64,000 bases of DNA. Source: Petrolisthes cinctipes. Its lineage: Eukaryota > Arthropoda > Malacostraca > Decapoda > Porcellanidae. Below the pieces are notes generated by a model. The model worked only from the letters and a program-made list of their open reading frames with translations, had not been told where the DNA came from and searched no databases. The position numbers were made by a program, and so were the translations under genes. The number at the start of each line of letters is the position of its first letter. Position 1 is the first letter of the stretch. The stretch is taken from positions 248,001-312,000 of the forward strand of contig JAWQEG010001359.1 of assembly GCA_033782935.1 (NCBI GenBank), given 5' to 3'. Of this stretch, positions 11,226-23,700 are shown in pieces.

Positions 11226-14200
11226 GGTTTGGGACTGCATTTGAGATATCGATTTTTTGGCACCTAAAATGTCGATTTTTAGCATGTTTTTAGCCTATAT
11301 TTTGAAAATATTCTAGCACTGAGTAGGCATGTACAGATTGCTTCTGGGACCCCAAAATATTGAATTTTCGGGTGTTTTGAGCCTGAATTTGAGATATAAA
11401 CGGGTACAGAAGATACATGCACATATTGACTTTGGGTATCTAAAATATCGATTTTCAGTATGTTTTTGGCCTGTACTTTGAAAATACTTTAACACGGATT
11501 AGGCATGTACAGATCGCTTCTGGGACCCCTAAATATCGAAGTTTCGGGTGTTTTGTGACTGAATTTGAGATATCGACTTTTTGGCACCTTAAATATCGAT
11601 TTTTAGCATGTTTTTAGCCTATATTTTGAAAATATTCTAGCACCGAGTAGGCATGTACAGAATGCTTCTGGGACTCCAAAATATTGAATTTTCGGGTGTT
11701 TTGAGACTGAATTTGAGATATAAACGAGTACAGAAAATGCATGCACATATCGACTTTTGGGCACCTAAAATATCGATTATGAGCATGTTTTGAGCCTATA
11801 TTTTGAAAACATTCTAGCACTGAGTAGGCATGTACATATTGCTTCTGGGACCCCTAAATATCGAATTTTCGGGTGGTTTGGGACTGCATTTGAGATATCG
11901 ATTTTTTGGCACCTAAAATGTCGATTTTTAGCATGTTTTTAGCCTATATTTTGAAAATATTCTAGCACTGAGTAGGCATGTACAGATTGCTTCTGGGACC
12001 CCAAAATATTGAATTTTCGGGTGTTTTGAGCCTGAATTTGAGATATAAACGGGTACAGAAGATACATGCACATATTGACTTTGGGCATCTAAAATATCGA
12101 TTTTCAGCATGTTTTTGGGCCTGTATTTTGAAAATACTCTAACACGGAGTAGGCATGTACAGATCGCTTCTGGGACCCCAAAATATCGAATTTTCGGGTG
12201 TTTTGAGCCTGAATTTCAGATATAAACGGGTACAGAAGATACATGCACATATTGACTTTGGGCATCTAAAATATCGATTTTCAGCATGTTTTGGGCCTGT
12301 AATTTGAAAATACTCTAACACTGAGTAGGCATGTACAGATTGCTTCTGGGACCCCAAAATATTGAATTTTCGGGCTTTTTGAGCCTGAATTTGAGATATA
12401 AACGGATACTGAAGATGCATGCACATATCGACTTTTGGGCACCTAAAAGATCGATTTTCAGTATGTTTTGGCTTGTATTTTGAAAAAACTCTAACACGGA
12501 GTAGGCATGTACAGATCGCTTCTGGGACCCAAAAATATCGAATTTTCGGGTGTTTTGGGCCTGAATTTGAGATATCGCCTTTACGCACCTAAAATATCGA
12601 TTTTTAGCATGTTTTGAGCCTATATTTTGAAAATATTCTAGCACTGAGTAGGCATGTACAGATCGCTTTTGGGACCCCAAAATATCGAATTATCGGGTGT
12701 TTTGAGCCTGAATTTGAGATATAAACGAGTACAGAAGATGCATGCACATATCGACTTTTGGGCACCTAAAATATCGATTTTGAGCATGTTTTGAGCCTAT
12801 ATTTTGAAAACATTCTAGCACTGAGTAGGCATGTACATATCGCTTCTGGGACCCAAAAATATCGAATTTTCGGGTGTTTAGGGCTAGAATTTGAGATATA
12901 AACGTGTACAGAAGATGCATGCACATATCGACGTTTGGGCACCTAAAAGATCGATTTTCAGTATGTTTTTGGCCTGTATTTTGAAAATATTCTAACACGG
13001 AGTAGGCATGTACAGATCGCTTCAGGGACCCCAAAATATCGAATTCTCGGGTGTTTTTTAGCCTGAATTTGAGATATAAACAAGTATAGAAGATGCATAC
13101 ACATATTGACTTTGGGCACCAAAAATATCGATTTTCAGTATGTTTTGGGCCTGAATTTTGAAAATACTCTAACACGGAGTAGGCATGTACAGATCGCTTC
13201 TGGGAACCCTAAATATCGAGTTTTAGGGTGTTTTGGGCCTTAATTTGAGATATAGACTTTTTGGCACCTTAAATATCGATTTTTAGCATGTTTTTAGCCT
13301 ATATTTTGAAAATATTCTAGCACTAAGTAGGAATGTACAGATTGCTTCTGGGACCCTAAAATATCGAATTTTCGGGTGTTTTGGGCCTGAATTTGAGATA
13401 TCGACTTTAAGCACCTAAAATATCGATTTTTAGCATGTTTTGAGCCTATATTTCGAAAATATTCTAGCACTGAGTAGGCATGTACATATCGCTTCATGGA
13501 AACCTAAATATCGAAGTTTCGGGTGTTTTGATCTTAAATTTTAAATATAAACGAGTACAGAAGATGCAGGCACATATCGACTTTTGGGCACCTATAATAT
13601 CGATTTTGAGCATGTTTTGAGCCTATATTTTGAAAACATTCTAGAACTGAGTAGGCATGTACAGATCGCTTCTGGGACCCATAAATATCGAATTTTCGGG
13701 TGTTTTGAGCTTGAATTTGAGATATAAACGAGTACAGAAGATGCATGCACATATCGACTTTTGGGCACCTAAAATATCGATTTTGAGCATGTTTTGAGCC
13801 TATATTTTGAAAACATTCCAGCACTGAGTAGGCATGTACAAATCGCTTCTGGGACCCCTAAATATCGAATTTTCGGGTGTTTTGAGCTTGAATTTGAGAT
13901 ATAAACGAGTACAGAAGATGCATGCACATATCGACTTTTGGGCACCTAAAATATCGATTTTGAGCATGTTTTGAGCTTATATCTTGAAAACATTCTAGCA
14001 CTGAGTAGGCATGTAGAGATTGCTTCTGGGACCCGAAAATATCGAATTTTCGGGTGTTTTGAGCCTGAATTTGAGATATAAACGGGTACAGAAGATACAT
14101 GCACATATTGACTTTGGGCATCTAAAATATCGATTTTCAGCATGTTTTTGGGCCTGTATTTTGAAAATACTCTAACACGGAGTAGGCATGTACAGATCGC

Positions 14201-15380
14201 TTCTGGGACCCCAAAATATCGAATTTTCGGTTGTTTTGGGCCTGAATTTGAGATATCGCCTTTACTCACCTAAAATATCGATTTTTAGCATATTTTGAGG
14301 CTATAATTTGAAAATATTCTAGCCCTGAGTAGGCATGTACAGATCGCTTCTGGGACCCGAAAATATCGAATTTTCGGGTGTTTTGAGCTTGAATTTGAGA
14401 TATAAACGAGTACAGAAGATCAATGCACATATCGACTTTTGGGCAACTAAAATATCTATTTTGAGCATGTTTTGAGCCTATATTTTGAAAACATTCTAGC
14501 ACTGAGTAGGCATTTAGAGATCGCTTCTGGGATCCCTAAATATCGAATTTTCGGGTGTTTTGGGCCTTAATTTGAGATATCGACTTTACGCACCTAAAAT
14601 ATCGATTTTTAGCATGTTTTGAGCCTATAATTTGAAAATATTCTAGCACTGAGTAGGCATGTACAGATAGCTTCTGGGACCCCAAAATATTGAATTTTCG
14701 GACGTTTTGAGCCTGAATTTGAGATATAAACGGGTACAGAAGATACATGCACATATTGACTTTGGGCATCTATAATATCGATTTTCAACATGTTTTGGGC
14801 ATGTATTTTGAAAATACTCTAACACGGAGTAGGCATGTACAGATCGCTTCTGGGACCCAAAAATATCGAATTTTCGGGTGTTTTGAGCCTGAATTTGAGA
14901 TATAAACGAGTACAGAAGATGCATGCACATATCGACTTTTGGGCACCTAAAATATCTATTTTGAGCATGTTTTGAGCCTATATTTTGAAAACATTCTAGC
15001 ACTGAGTAGGCATTTAGAGATCGCTTCTGGGATCCCTAAATATCGAATTTTCGGTTGTTTTGGGCCTTAATTTGAGATATCGACTTTTTGGCACCTAAAA
15101 GATCGATTTTTAGCATGTTTTGAGCCAATATTTTGAAAACATTCTAGCACTGAGTAGGCCTATGTACAGATCGCTCCTGGGACCCCAAAATGTCGAATTT
15201 TCGGGTGTTTTGAGCCTGAATTTGAGATATAAACGGGTACTGAAGATGCATGCACATATCGACTTTTGGGCACCTAAAACATCGATTTTGAGCATGTTTT
15301 GGGCCTGTATTTTGAAAAAACTCTAACACGGAGTAGGCATGTACAGATCACTTCTGGGACCCCTAAATATCGAATTTTTC
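11226..15380. repeat. Satellite block with part of a 3,153 bp repeat
   Basis: The order is S1 L S1 L S1 L L L S2 L L L S1 S L L L L S2 L S L L S1 L S1. The stretch around 13,395-14,000 repeats 10,242-10,850 at an offset of 3,153 bp, including the distinctive CATGGAAACCTAAATATCG and the odd TTTTGATCTTAAATTTTAAA first half. That offset equals 19 monomers (12 L and 7 S). A further copy of this haplotype is at 24,785. A unique 2 bp insertion (TAGGCCTATGTAC) lies at about 15,158. I see nothing but satellite. Confidence 0.8.
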
Positions 15381-18300
15381 GGTGTTTTGGGCCTTAATTT
15401 GAGATATCAACTTTTTGGCACCTAAAATATTGATTTTTAGCATGTTTTTAGCCTATATTAAGAAAATATTCCAGCACTGAGTAGGCATGTACAGATTGCT
15501 TCTGGGACCCCAAAATATTGAATTTTCGGGTGTTTAGGGCCAAAATTTGAGATATAAACGGGTACAGAAGATGCATGCACATATCGACTTTTGGGCACCT
15601 AAAATATCGATTTGAGCATGTTTTGAGCCTATATTTTGAAAATATTCTAGCACTGAGTAGGCATGTACAGATTGCTTCTGGGACCCCAAAATATTGAATT
15701 TTCGGTGTTTTGAGCCTGAATTTGAGATATAAACGGGTACAAAAGATACATGCACATATTGACTTTGAGAATCTAAATTATCGATTTTCAGCATATTTTG
15801 GGCCTGTATTTTGAAAATACTCTAACACGGAGTAGGCATGTACAGATCGCTTCTGGGACCTAAAAATATCGAATTTTCGGGTGTTTTGGGCCTCAATTTG
15901 AGATATCGCCTTTACGCACCTAAAATATCGATTTTAAGCATGTTTTAAGCCTATATTTTGAAAATATTCTAGCACTGAGTAGGCATGTACAGATCGCTTC
16001 TGGGACCCCCAAATATTAAATTTTCGGGTTTTTTGAGCCTGAATTTGAGATATAAACGAGTACAGAAGATGCATGCACATATTGACTTTTGGGCACCTAA
16101 AATATCGATTTTGAGCATTTTTTGAGCCTATATTTTGAAAACATTCTAGCTTTGAGTAGGCATGTACAGATCGCTTCTGGGACCCCATAATATCGAATTT
16201 TCGGGTGTTTAGGGCCTGATTTTGAGATATTGCCTTTACGCACCTAAAATATCGATTTTTAGCATGTTTTGAGCCTATATTTTGAAAATATTCTATCACT
16301 GAGTAGGCATGTACAGATCGCTTCAGGGACCCCAAAATATCGAGTTTTCGGGTGTTTTGAGCTTGAATTTGAGATATAAACGAGTACAGAAGATGCATGC
16401 ACATATCGACTTTTGGGCACCTAAAATATCGATTTTCAGCATGTTTTTGGCCTGTATTTTGAAAATACTCTAACACGGAGTAGGCATGTACAGATCGTTT
16501 CTGGGACCCCTAAATATCGAATTTTCGGGTGTTTTGGGACTGAATTTGAGATATCGACTTTTTGGCACCTAAAAGATCTATTTTTAGCATGTTTTTAGCA
16601 TATATATTGAAAATATTCTAGCACTGAGTAGGCATGTACAGATTGCTTCTGGGACCCCAAAATATTGAATTTTCGGGTGTTTTGAGCCTGAATTTGAGAT
16701 ATAAACGGGTACAGAAGATACATGCACATATTGACTTTGGGCATCTAAGATATCGATTTTCAGCATGTTTTGGGCATGTTTTTTGAAAATACTCTACCAC
16801 GGAGTAGGCATGTACAGATCGCTTCTGGGACCCCAAAATATCGAATTTTCGGGTGTTTTGAGCCTGAATTTGAGATATAAACGGGTACTGAAGGTGCATG
16901 CATATATCGATAGACTTTTTGGCACCTAAAACATCGATTTTGAGCATGTTTTGGGCCTGTATTTTGAAAAAACTCTAACACGGAGTAGGCATGTACAGAT
17001 CACTTCTGGGACCCCTAAATATCGAAATTTTCGGTGTTTTGGGCCTTAATTTGAGATATCGACTTTTTGGCACCTAAAATATCGATTTTTAGCATGTTTT
17101 TAGCCTATATTTTGAAAATATTCCAGCACTGAGTAGGCATGTACAGATTGCTTCTGGGACCCCAAAATATTGAATTTTCGGGTGTTTAGGGCCAAAATTT
17201 GAGATATAAACGGGTACAGAAGATGCATGCACATATCGACTTTTAGGCACCTAAAATATCGATTTGAGCATGTTTTGAGCCTATATTTTGAAAATATTCT
17301 AACACTGAGTAGGCATGTACAGATTGCTTCTGGGACCCCAAAATATTGAATTTTCGGGAGTTTTGAGCCAGAATTTGAGATATAAACGGGTACAAATGAT
17401 ACATGCACATATTGACTTTGGGAATCTAAATTATCGATTTTCAGCATATTTTGGGCCTGTATTATGAAAATACTCTAACACGGAGTAGGCATGTACAGAT
17501 CGCTTCTGGGACCTAAAAATATCGAATTTTCGGGTGTTTTGGGCCTCAATTTGAGATATCGCCTTTACGCACCTAAAATATCGATTTTTAGCATGTTTTA
17601 AGCCTATGTTTTGAAAATATTCTAGCACTGAGTAGGCATGTACAGATCGCTTCTGGGACCCCAAAACATTAAATTTTTGGGTTTTTTGAGCCTGAATTTG
17701 AGATATAAACGAGTACAGAAGATGCATGCACATATCGACTTTTGGGCACCTAAAATATCGATTTTGAGCATTTTTTGAGCCTATATTTTGAAAACATTCT
17801 AGCTCTGAGTAGGCATGTACAGATCGCTTCTGGGACCCCAAAATATCGAATTTTCGGGTGTTTAGGGCCTGAATTTGAGATATTGCCTTTACGCACCTAA
17901 AATATCGATTTTTAGCATGTTTTGAGCCTATATTTTGAAAATATTCTAGCACTGAGTAGGCATGTACAGATCGCTTCTGGGACCCAAAAATATCGAGTTT
18001 TCGGGTGTTTTGAGCTTGAATTTGAGATATAAACGAGTACAGAAGATGCATGCACATATCGACTTTTGGGCACCTAAAATATCGATTTTCAGCATGTTTT
18101 TGGCCTGTATTTTGAAAATACTCTAACACGGAGTAGGCATGTACAGATCCCTTCTTGGACCCCTAAATATCGAATTTTCGGGTGTTTTGGGCCTTAATTT
18201 GAGATATCGACTTTTTGGCACCTAAAATATCAATTTTTAGCATGTTTTTAGCCTATATTTTTAAAATATTCTAGCACTCAGTAGGCATGTACAGATTGCT

Positions 18301-18690
18301 TCTGGGACCCCAAAATATTGAATTTTCGGGTGTTTAGGGCCAGAATTTGATATATAAACGGGTACAGAAGATGCATGCACATAACGACTTTTGGGCACCT
18401 AAATGATCGATTTTCAGTATGTTTTTGGCCTGTATTTTGAAAATACTCTAACACGGAGTAGGCATGTACAGATCGCTTCTGGGACCCCTAAATATCGAAT
18501 TTTCGGGTGTTTTGGGACTGAATTTGAGATATCGACTTTTTGGCACCTAAAAGATCTATTTTTAGCATGTTTTTAGCCTATATTTTGAAAATATTCTAGC
18601 ACTGAGTAGGCATGTACAGATTGCTTCTGGGACCCCAAAATATTTAAATTTTCGGGTGTTTTGAGCCTGAATTTGAGATATAAACGGGTA
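15381..18690. repeat. HOR, two copies of a ~1,652 bp 10-mer
   Basis: The order S1 L L S2 L S2 L S1 L L occurs from about 15.38 to 17.03 kb and again from about 17.03 to 18.68 kb. Shared markers include TTTAGGGCCAAAATTTGAG (15,533; 17,187), ATCGATTTGAGCATG (15,607; 17,269) and GTTTTAAGCCTAT (near 15,942 and 17,595). Summing monomer lengths gives 1,652 bp. The copies differ by numerous substitutions and a few single-base indels, so this duplication is older than those in the right half. Confidence 0.8.
16906..16922. other. 4 bp insertion in a monomer hinge
   Basis: The sequence ATATATCGATAGACTTTTTGG replaces ATATCGACTTTTTGG-like sequence, adding TAGA or an equivalent 4 bp. It is a single occurrence and a private mark of this monomer. 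Confidence 0.65.
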
Positions 18691-20761
18691 CAGAAGATAC
18701 ATGCACATATTGACTTTGGGCATCTAAGATATCGATTTTCAGCATGTTTTGGGCATGTATTTTTAAAATACTCTACCACGGAGTAGGCATGTACAGATCG
18801 CTTCTGGGACCCCAAAATATCGAATTTTCGGGTGTTTTGAGCCTAAATTTGAGATATAAACGGGTACTGAAGATGAATGCACATATCGAGTTTTGGGCAC
18901 CTAAAACATCGATTTTGAGCATGTTTTGAGCCTGTATTTTGTAAATACTCTAACACGGAGTAGGCATGTACAGATCGTTTCTGGGACCCCATAATATCGA
19001 ATTTTCGGGTGTTTTGGGCTTGAATTTGAGATATCGCCTTTACGCACCTAAAATATCGATTTTTAGCATGTTTTGAGCCTATATTTTGAAAATATTCTAG
19101 CACTGAGTAGGCATGTACAGATCGCTTCTGGGACCCCATAATATCGAATTTTCGGGTATTTTGGGGCTGAATTTGAGATATCACCTTTACGCACCTAAAA
19201 TATCGATTTTTAGCATGTTTTGAGCCTATATTTCGAAAATATTCTAGCACAAAGTAGGCATGTACAGATCGCTTCTGGGACCCAAAAATATTAAATTTTC
19301 GGGTGTTTTGAGCCTGAATTTGAGATATAAACGAGTACAGAAGATGCATGCACATATCGAGTTTTGGGCACCTAAAACATCGATTTTGAGCATGTTTTGA
19401 GCCTGTATTTTGTAAATACTCTAACACGGAGTAGGCATGTACAGATCGCTTCTGGGACCCCAAAATATCGAATTTTCGGGTGTTTAGGGCCAGAATTTCA
19501 GATATAAACGGGTACAGAAGATGCATGCACATATCGACTTTTGGGCACCTAAAAGATCGATTTTCAGTATGTTTTTAGCCTGTATTTTGAAAATACTCTA
19601 ACACGGAGTAGGCATGTACAGATCCCTTCTGGGACCCCTAAATATCGAATTTTCGGGTGTTTTGGGCCTTAATTTGAGATATCGACTTTTTGGCACCTAA
19701 AATATCGATTTTTAGCATGTTTTTAGCCTATATTTTGAAAATATTCTAGCACTAAGTAGGAATGTACAGATTGCTTCTGGGATCCCAAAATATTGAATTT
19801 TTGAGTGTTTTGAGCCTGAATTTGAGATATAAACGGGTACAGAAGATACATGCACATATTGACTTTGGGCATCTAAAATATCGATTTTTAGCATGTTTTG
19901 GGCATGTATTTTGAAAATACTCTAACACGGAGTAGGCATGTACAGATCGCTTCTGGGACCCCTAAATATCGAATTTTCGGGTGTTTTGAGCCTGAATTTG
20001 AGATATAAACGGGTACTGAAGATGCATGCACATATCGACTTTTTGGCACCTAAAACATCGATTTTGAGCATGTTTTGGGCCTATATTTTGAAAATACTTT
20101 AACAAGGAGTAGGCATGTACAGATCGCTTCTGGGACCCTTAAATATCGAATTTTCGGGTGTTTTGGGCCTTAATTTGAGATATCGACTTTTTGGCACCTA
20201 ATATATCGATTTTTAGCATGTTCTTAGCCTATATTATGAAAATATTCTAGCACTGAGTAGGCATGTACAGATTGCTTCTGGGACCCCAAAATATTGAATT
20301 TTCTGGTGTTTAGGCCCAGAATTTGAGATATAAACGGGTACAGAAGATGCATGCACATATTGACTTTGGGCATCTAAAATATCGATTTTCAGCATGTTTT
20401 GGGCATGTATTTTGAAAATACTCTAACACTGAGTAGGCATGTACAGATTGCTTCTGGGACCCCAAAATATCGGATTTTCGGGTGTTTTGAGCCTGAATTT
20501 GAGATATAAACGGGTACTGAAGATGAATGCACATATCGACTTTTGGGCACCTAAAACATCGATTTTGAGCATGTTTTTGGGCCTGTATTTTGTAAATACT
20601 CAAACACGGAGTAGGCATGTACAGATCGCTTCTGGGAACCCATAATATCGAATTTTCGGGTGTTTTGGGCTTGAATTTGAGATATCGCCTTTACGCACCT
20701 AAAATATCGATTTTTAGCATGTTTTGAGCCTATATTTTGAAAATATTCTAGCACTGAGTAG
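18691..20761. repeat. Irregular satellite block
   Basis: The order is L S2 S2 L L S1 L L S1 L L S2. Two consecutive short monomers (CGCCTTTACG then CACCTTTACG, at 19,040 and 19,183) match the arrangement at 2,840-2,988 with similar flanks, at an offset near 16.2 kb. No feature other than monomers is visible. Confidence 0.8.
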
Positions 20762-23700
20762 GCATGTACAGATCGCTTCTGGGACCCCAAAATATTAAAT
20801 ATCGAATTTTCGGGTGTTTTGGACCTGAATTTTAGATATCGCCTTTACGCACCTAAAATATCGATTTTTAGCATGTTTTGAGCCTATATTTTGAAAATAT
20901 TCTAGCACTGAGTAGGCATGTACAGATCGCTTCTGGGACCCCTAAATATCGAATTTTTGGGTGTTTTGAGAAGGTGCATGCACATATCGACTTTTGGGCA
21001 CCTAAAATATCGATTTTGAGCATGTTTTGAGCCTATATCTTGAAAACATTCTAGCACTGAGTAGGCATGTACAGATCGCTTCTGGTACCGCTAAATATCG
21101 AATTTTCGGGTGTTTTGGGCCTGAATTTGAGATATAAACGAGTACAGAAGATTCAAGCACATATCGACTTTTGGGCACCTAAAATATCGATTTTGAGCAT
21201 GTTTTGAGCCTATATTTTGAAAACATTCTAGCACTGAGTAAGCATGTACAGATCGCTTCTGGGACCCAAAAATATGGAATTTTCGGGTGTTTAGGGCCAG
21301 AATTTGAGATATAAACGGGTTCAGAAGATGCATGTACATATCGACTTTTGGGCACCTAAAAGATCGATTTTCAGTATGTTTTCGGCCTGTATTTTTAAAA
21401 TACTCTAACACGGAGTAGGCATGTACAGATCGCTTTTGGGACCCCTAAATATCGAAATTTCGGGTGTTTTGGGCCTGAATTTGAGATATCGACTTTTTGG
21501 CACCTAAAATATCGATTTTTAGCATGTTTTTAGCCTTTATTTTGAAAATATTCTAGCACTAAGTAGGAATGTACAGATTGCTTCTGGGACCCCAAAATAT
21601 TGAATTTTTGGGTGTTTTGAGCCTGAATTCGAGATATAAACGGGTACAGAAGATACATGCACATATTGACTTTGGGCATCTAAAATATCGATTTTCAGCA
21701 TGTTTTGGGCATGTATTTTGAAAATACTCTAACACGGAATAGGCATGTACAGATCGCTTCTGGGACCCCAAAATATCGAATTTTCGGGTGTTTTGAGCCT
21801 GAACTTGAGATATAAACGGGTAATGAAGATGCATGCACATATCGACTTTTGGGCACATAAAAGATCGATTTTCAGTATGTTTTTGGCCTGTATTTTGAAA
21901 ATACTCTAACACGGAGTAGGCATGTACAGATCGCTTCTGGGACCCCTAAATATCGAATTTTCGGGTGTTTTGGGCCTTAATTTGAGATATCGACTTTTTG
22001 GCACCTAAAATATCGATTTTTAGCATGTTTTTAGCCTATATTTTGAAAATATTCTAGCACTAAGTAGGAATGTACAGATTGCTTCTGGGACCCCATAATA
22101 TTGAATTTTTGGGTGTTTTTGAGCCTGAATTTGAGATATAAACGGGTACAGAAGATACATGCACATATTGACTTTGGCCATCTAAAATATCGATTTTCAG
22201 CATGTTTTGGGCATGTATTTTGAAAATACTCTAACACGGAGTAGGCATGTACAGATCGCTTCTGGGACCCCAAAATATCGAATTTTCGGGTGTTTTGAGC
22301 CTGAATTTGAGATATAAACGGGTACTGAAGATGCATGCACATATCGACTTCTTGGCACCTAAAACATCGATTTTGAGCATGTTTTGGGCCTGTATTTTGA
22401 AAATACTCTAACAAGGAGTAAGCATGTACAGATCGCTTCTGGGACCCCTAAATATCGAATTTTCGGGTGTTTTGGGCCTTAATTTGAGATATCGATTTTT
22501 TGGCACCTAAAATATCGATTTTTAGCATGTTTTTAGCCTATATTATGAAAATATTCTAGCACTGAGTAGGCATGTACAGATTGCTTCTGGGACCCCAAAA
22601 TATTGAATTTTCGGGTGTTTTGGGCCAGAATTTGAGATATAAACGGGTACAGAAGATGCATGCACATATTGACTTTGGGCATCTAAAATATCGATTTTCA
22701 ACATGTTTTGGGCATGTATTTTGAAAATACTCTAACACGGAGTAGGCATGTACAGATCGCTTCTGGGACCCCAAAATGTCGAAATTTCGAGTGTTTTGAG
22801 CCTGAATTTGAGATATAAACGGGTACAGATGATGCATGCACATATCAACTTTTGGGCACCTAAAAGATCGATTTTCAGTATGTTTTTGGCCTGTACTTTG
22901 AAAATACTCTAACACGGAGTAGGCATGTACAGATCGCTTCTGGGACCCCTAAATATCGAAGTTTCGGGTGTTTAGGGCTAGAATTTGAGATATAAACGTG
23001 TACAGAAGATGCAGGCACATATCGACTTTTGGGCACCTAAAATATCGATTTTGAGCATGTTTTGAGCCTATATTTTGAAAACATTCGAGAACTGAGTAGG
23101 CATGTACAGATCGCTTCTGGATCCCATAAATATCGAATTTTCGGGTGTTTTGAGCTTGAATTTGAGATATAAACGAGTACAGAAGATGCATGCACATATC
23201 GACTTTTGGGCACCTAAAATATCGATTTTGAGCATGTTTTGAGCCTATATTTTGAAAACATTCTAGCACTGAGTAGGCATGTACAGATCGCTTCTGGGAC
23301 CCATAAATATCGAATTTTCGGGTGTTTTGAGCTTGAATTTGAGATATAAACGAGTACAGAAGATGCATGCACATATCGACTTTTGGGCACCTAAAATATC
23401 GATTTTGAGCATGTTTTGAGCCTATATTTTGAAAACATTCTAGCACTGAGTAGGCATGTACATATCGCTTCTGGGACCCAAAAATATCGAATTTTCGGGT
23501 GTTTAGGGCTAGAATTTGAGATATAAACGTGTACAGAAGATGCATGCACATATCGACGTTTGGGCACCTAAAAGATCGATTTTCAGTATGTTTTTGGCCT
23601 GTATTTTGAAAATACTCTAACACGGAGTAGGCATGTACAGATCGCTTCAGGGACCCCTAAATATCGAATTCTCGGGTGTTTTGAGCCTGAATTTGAGATA

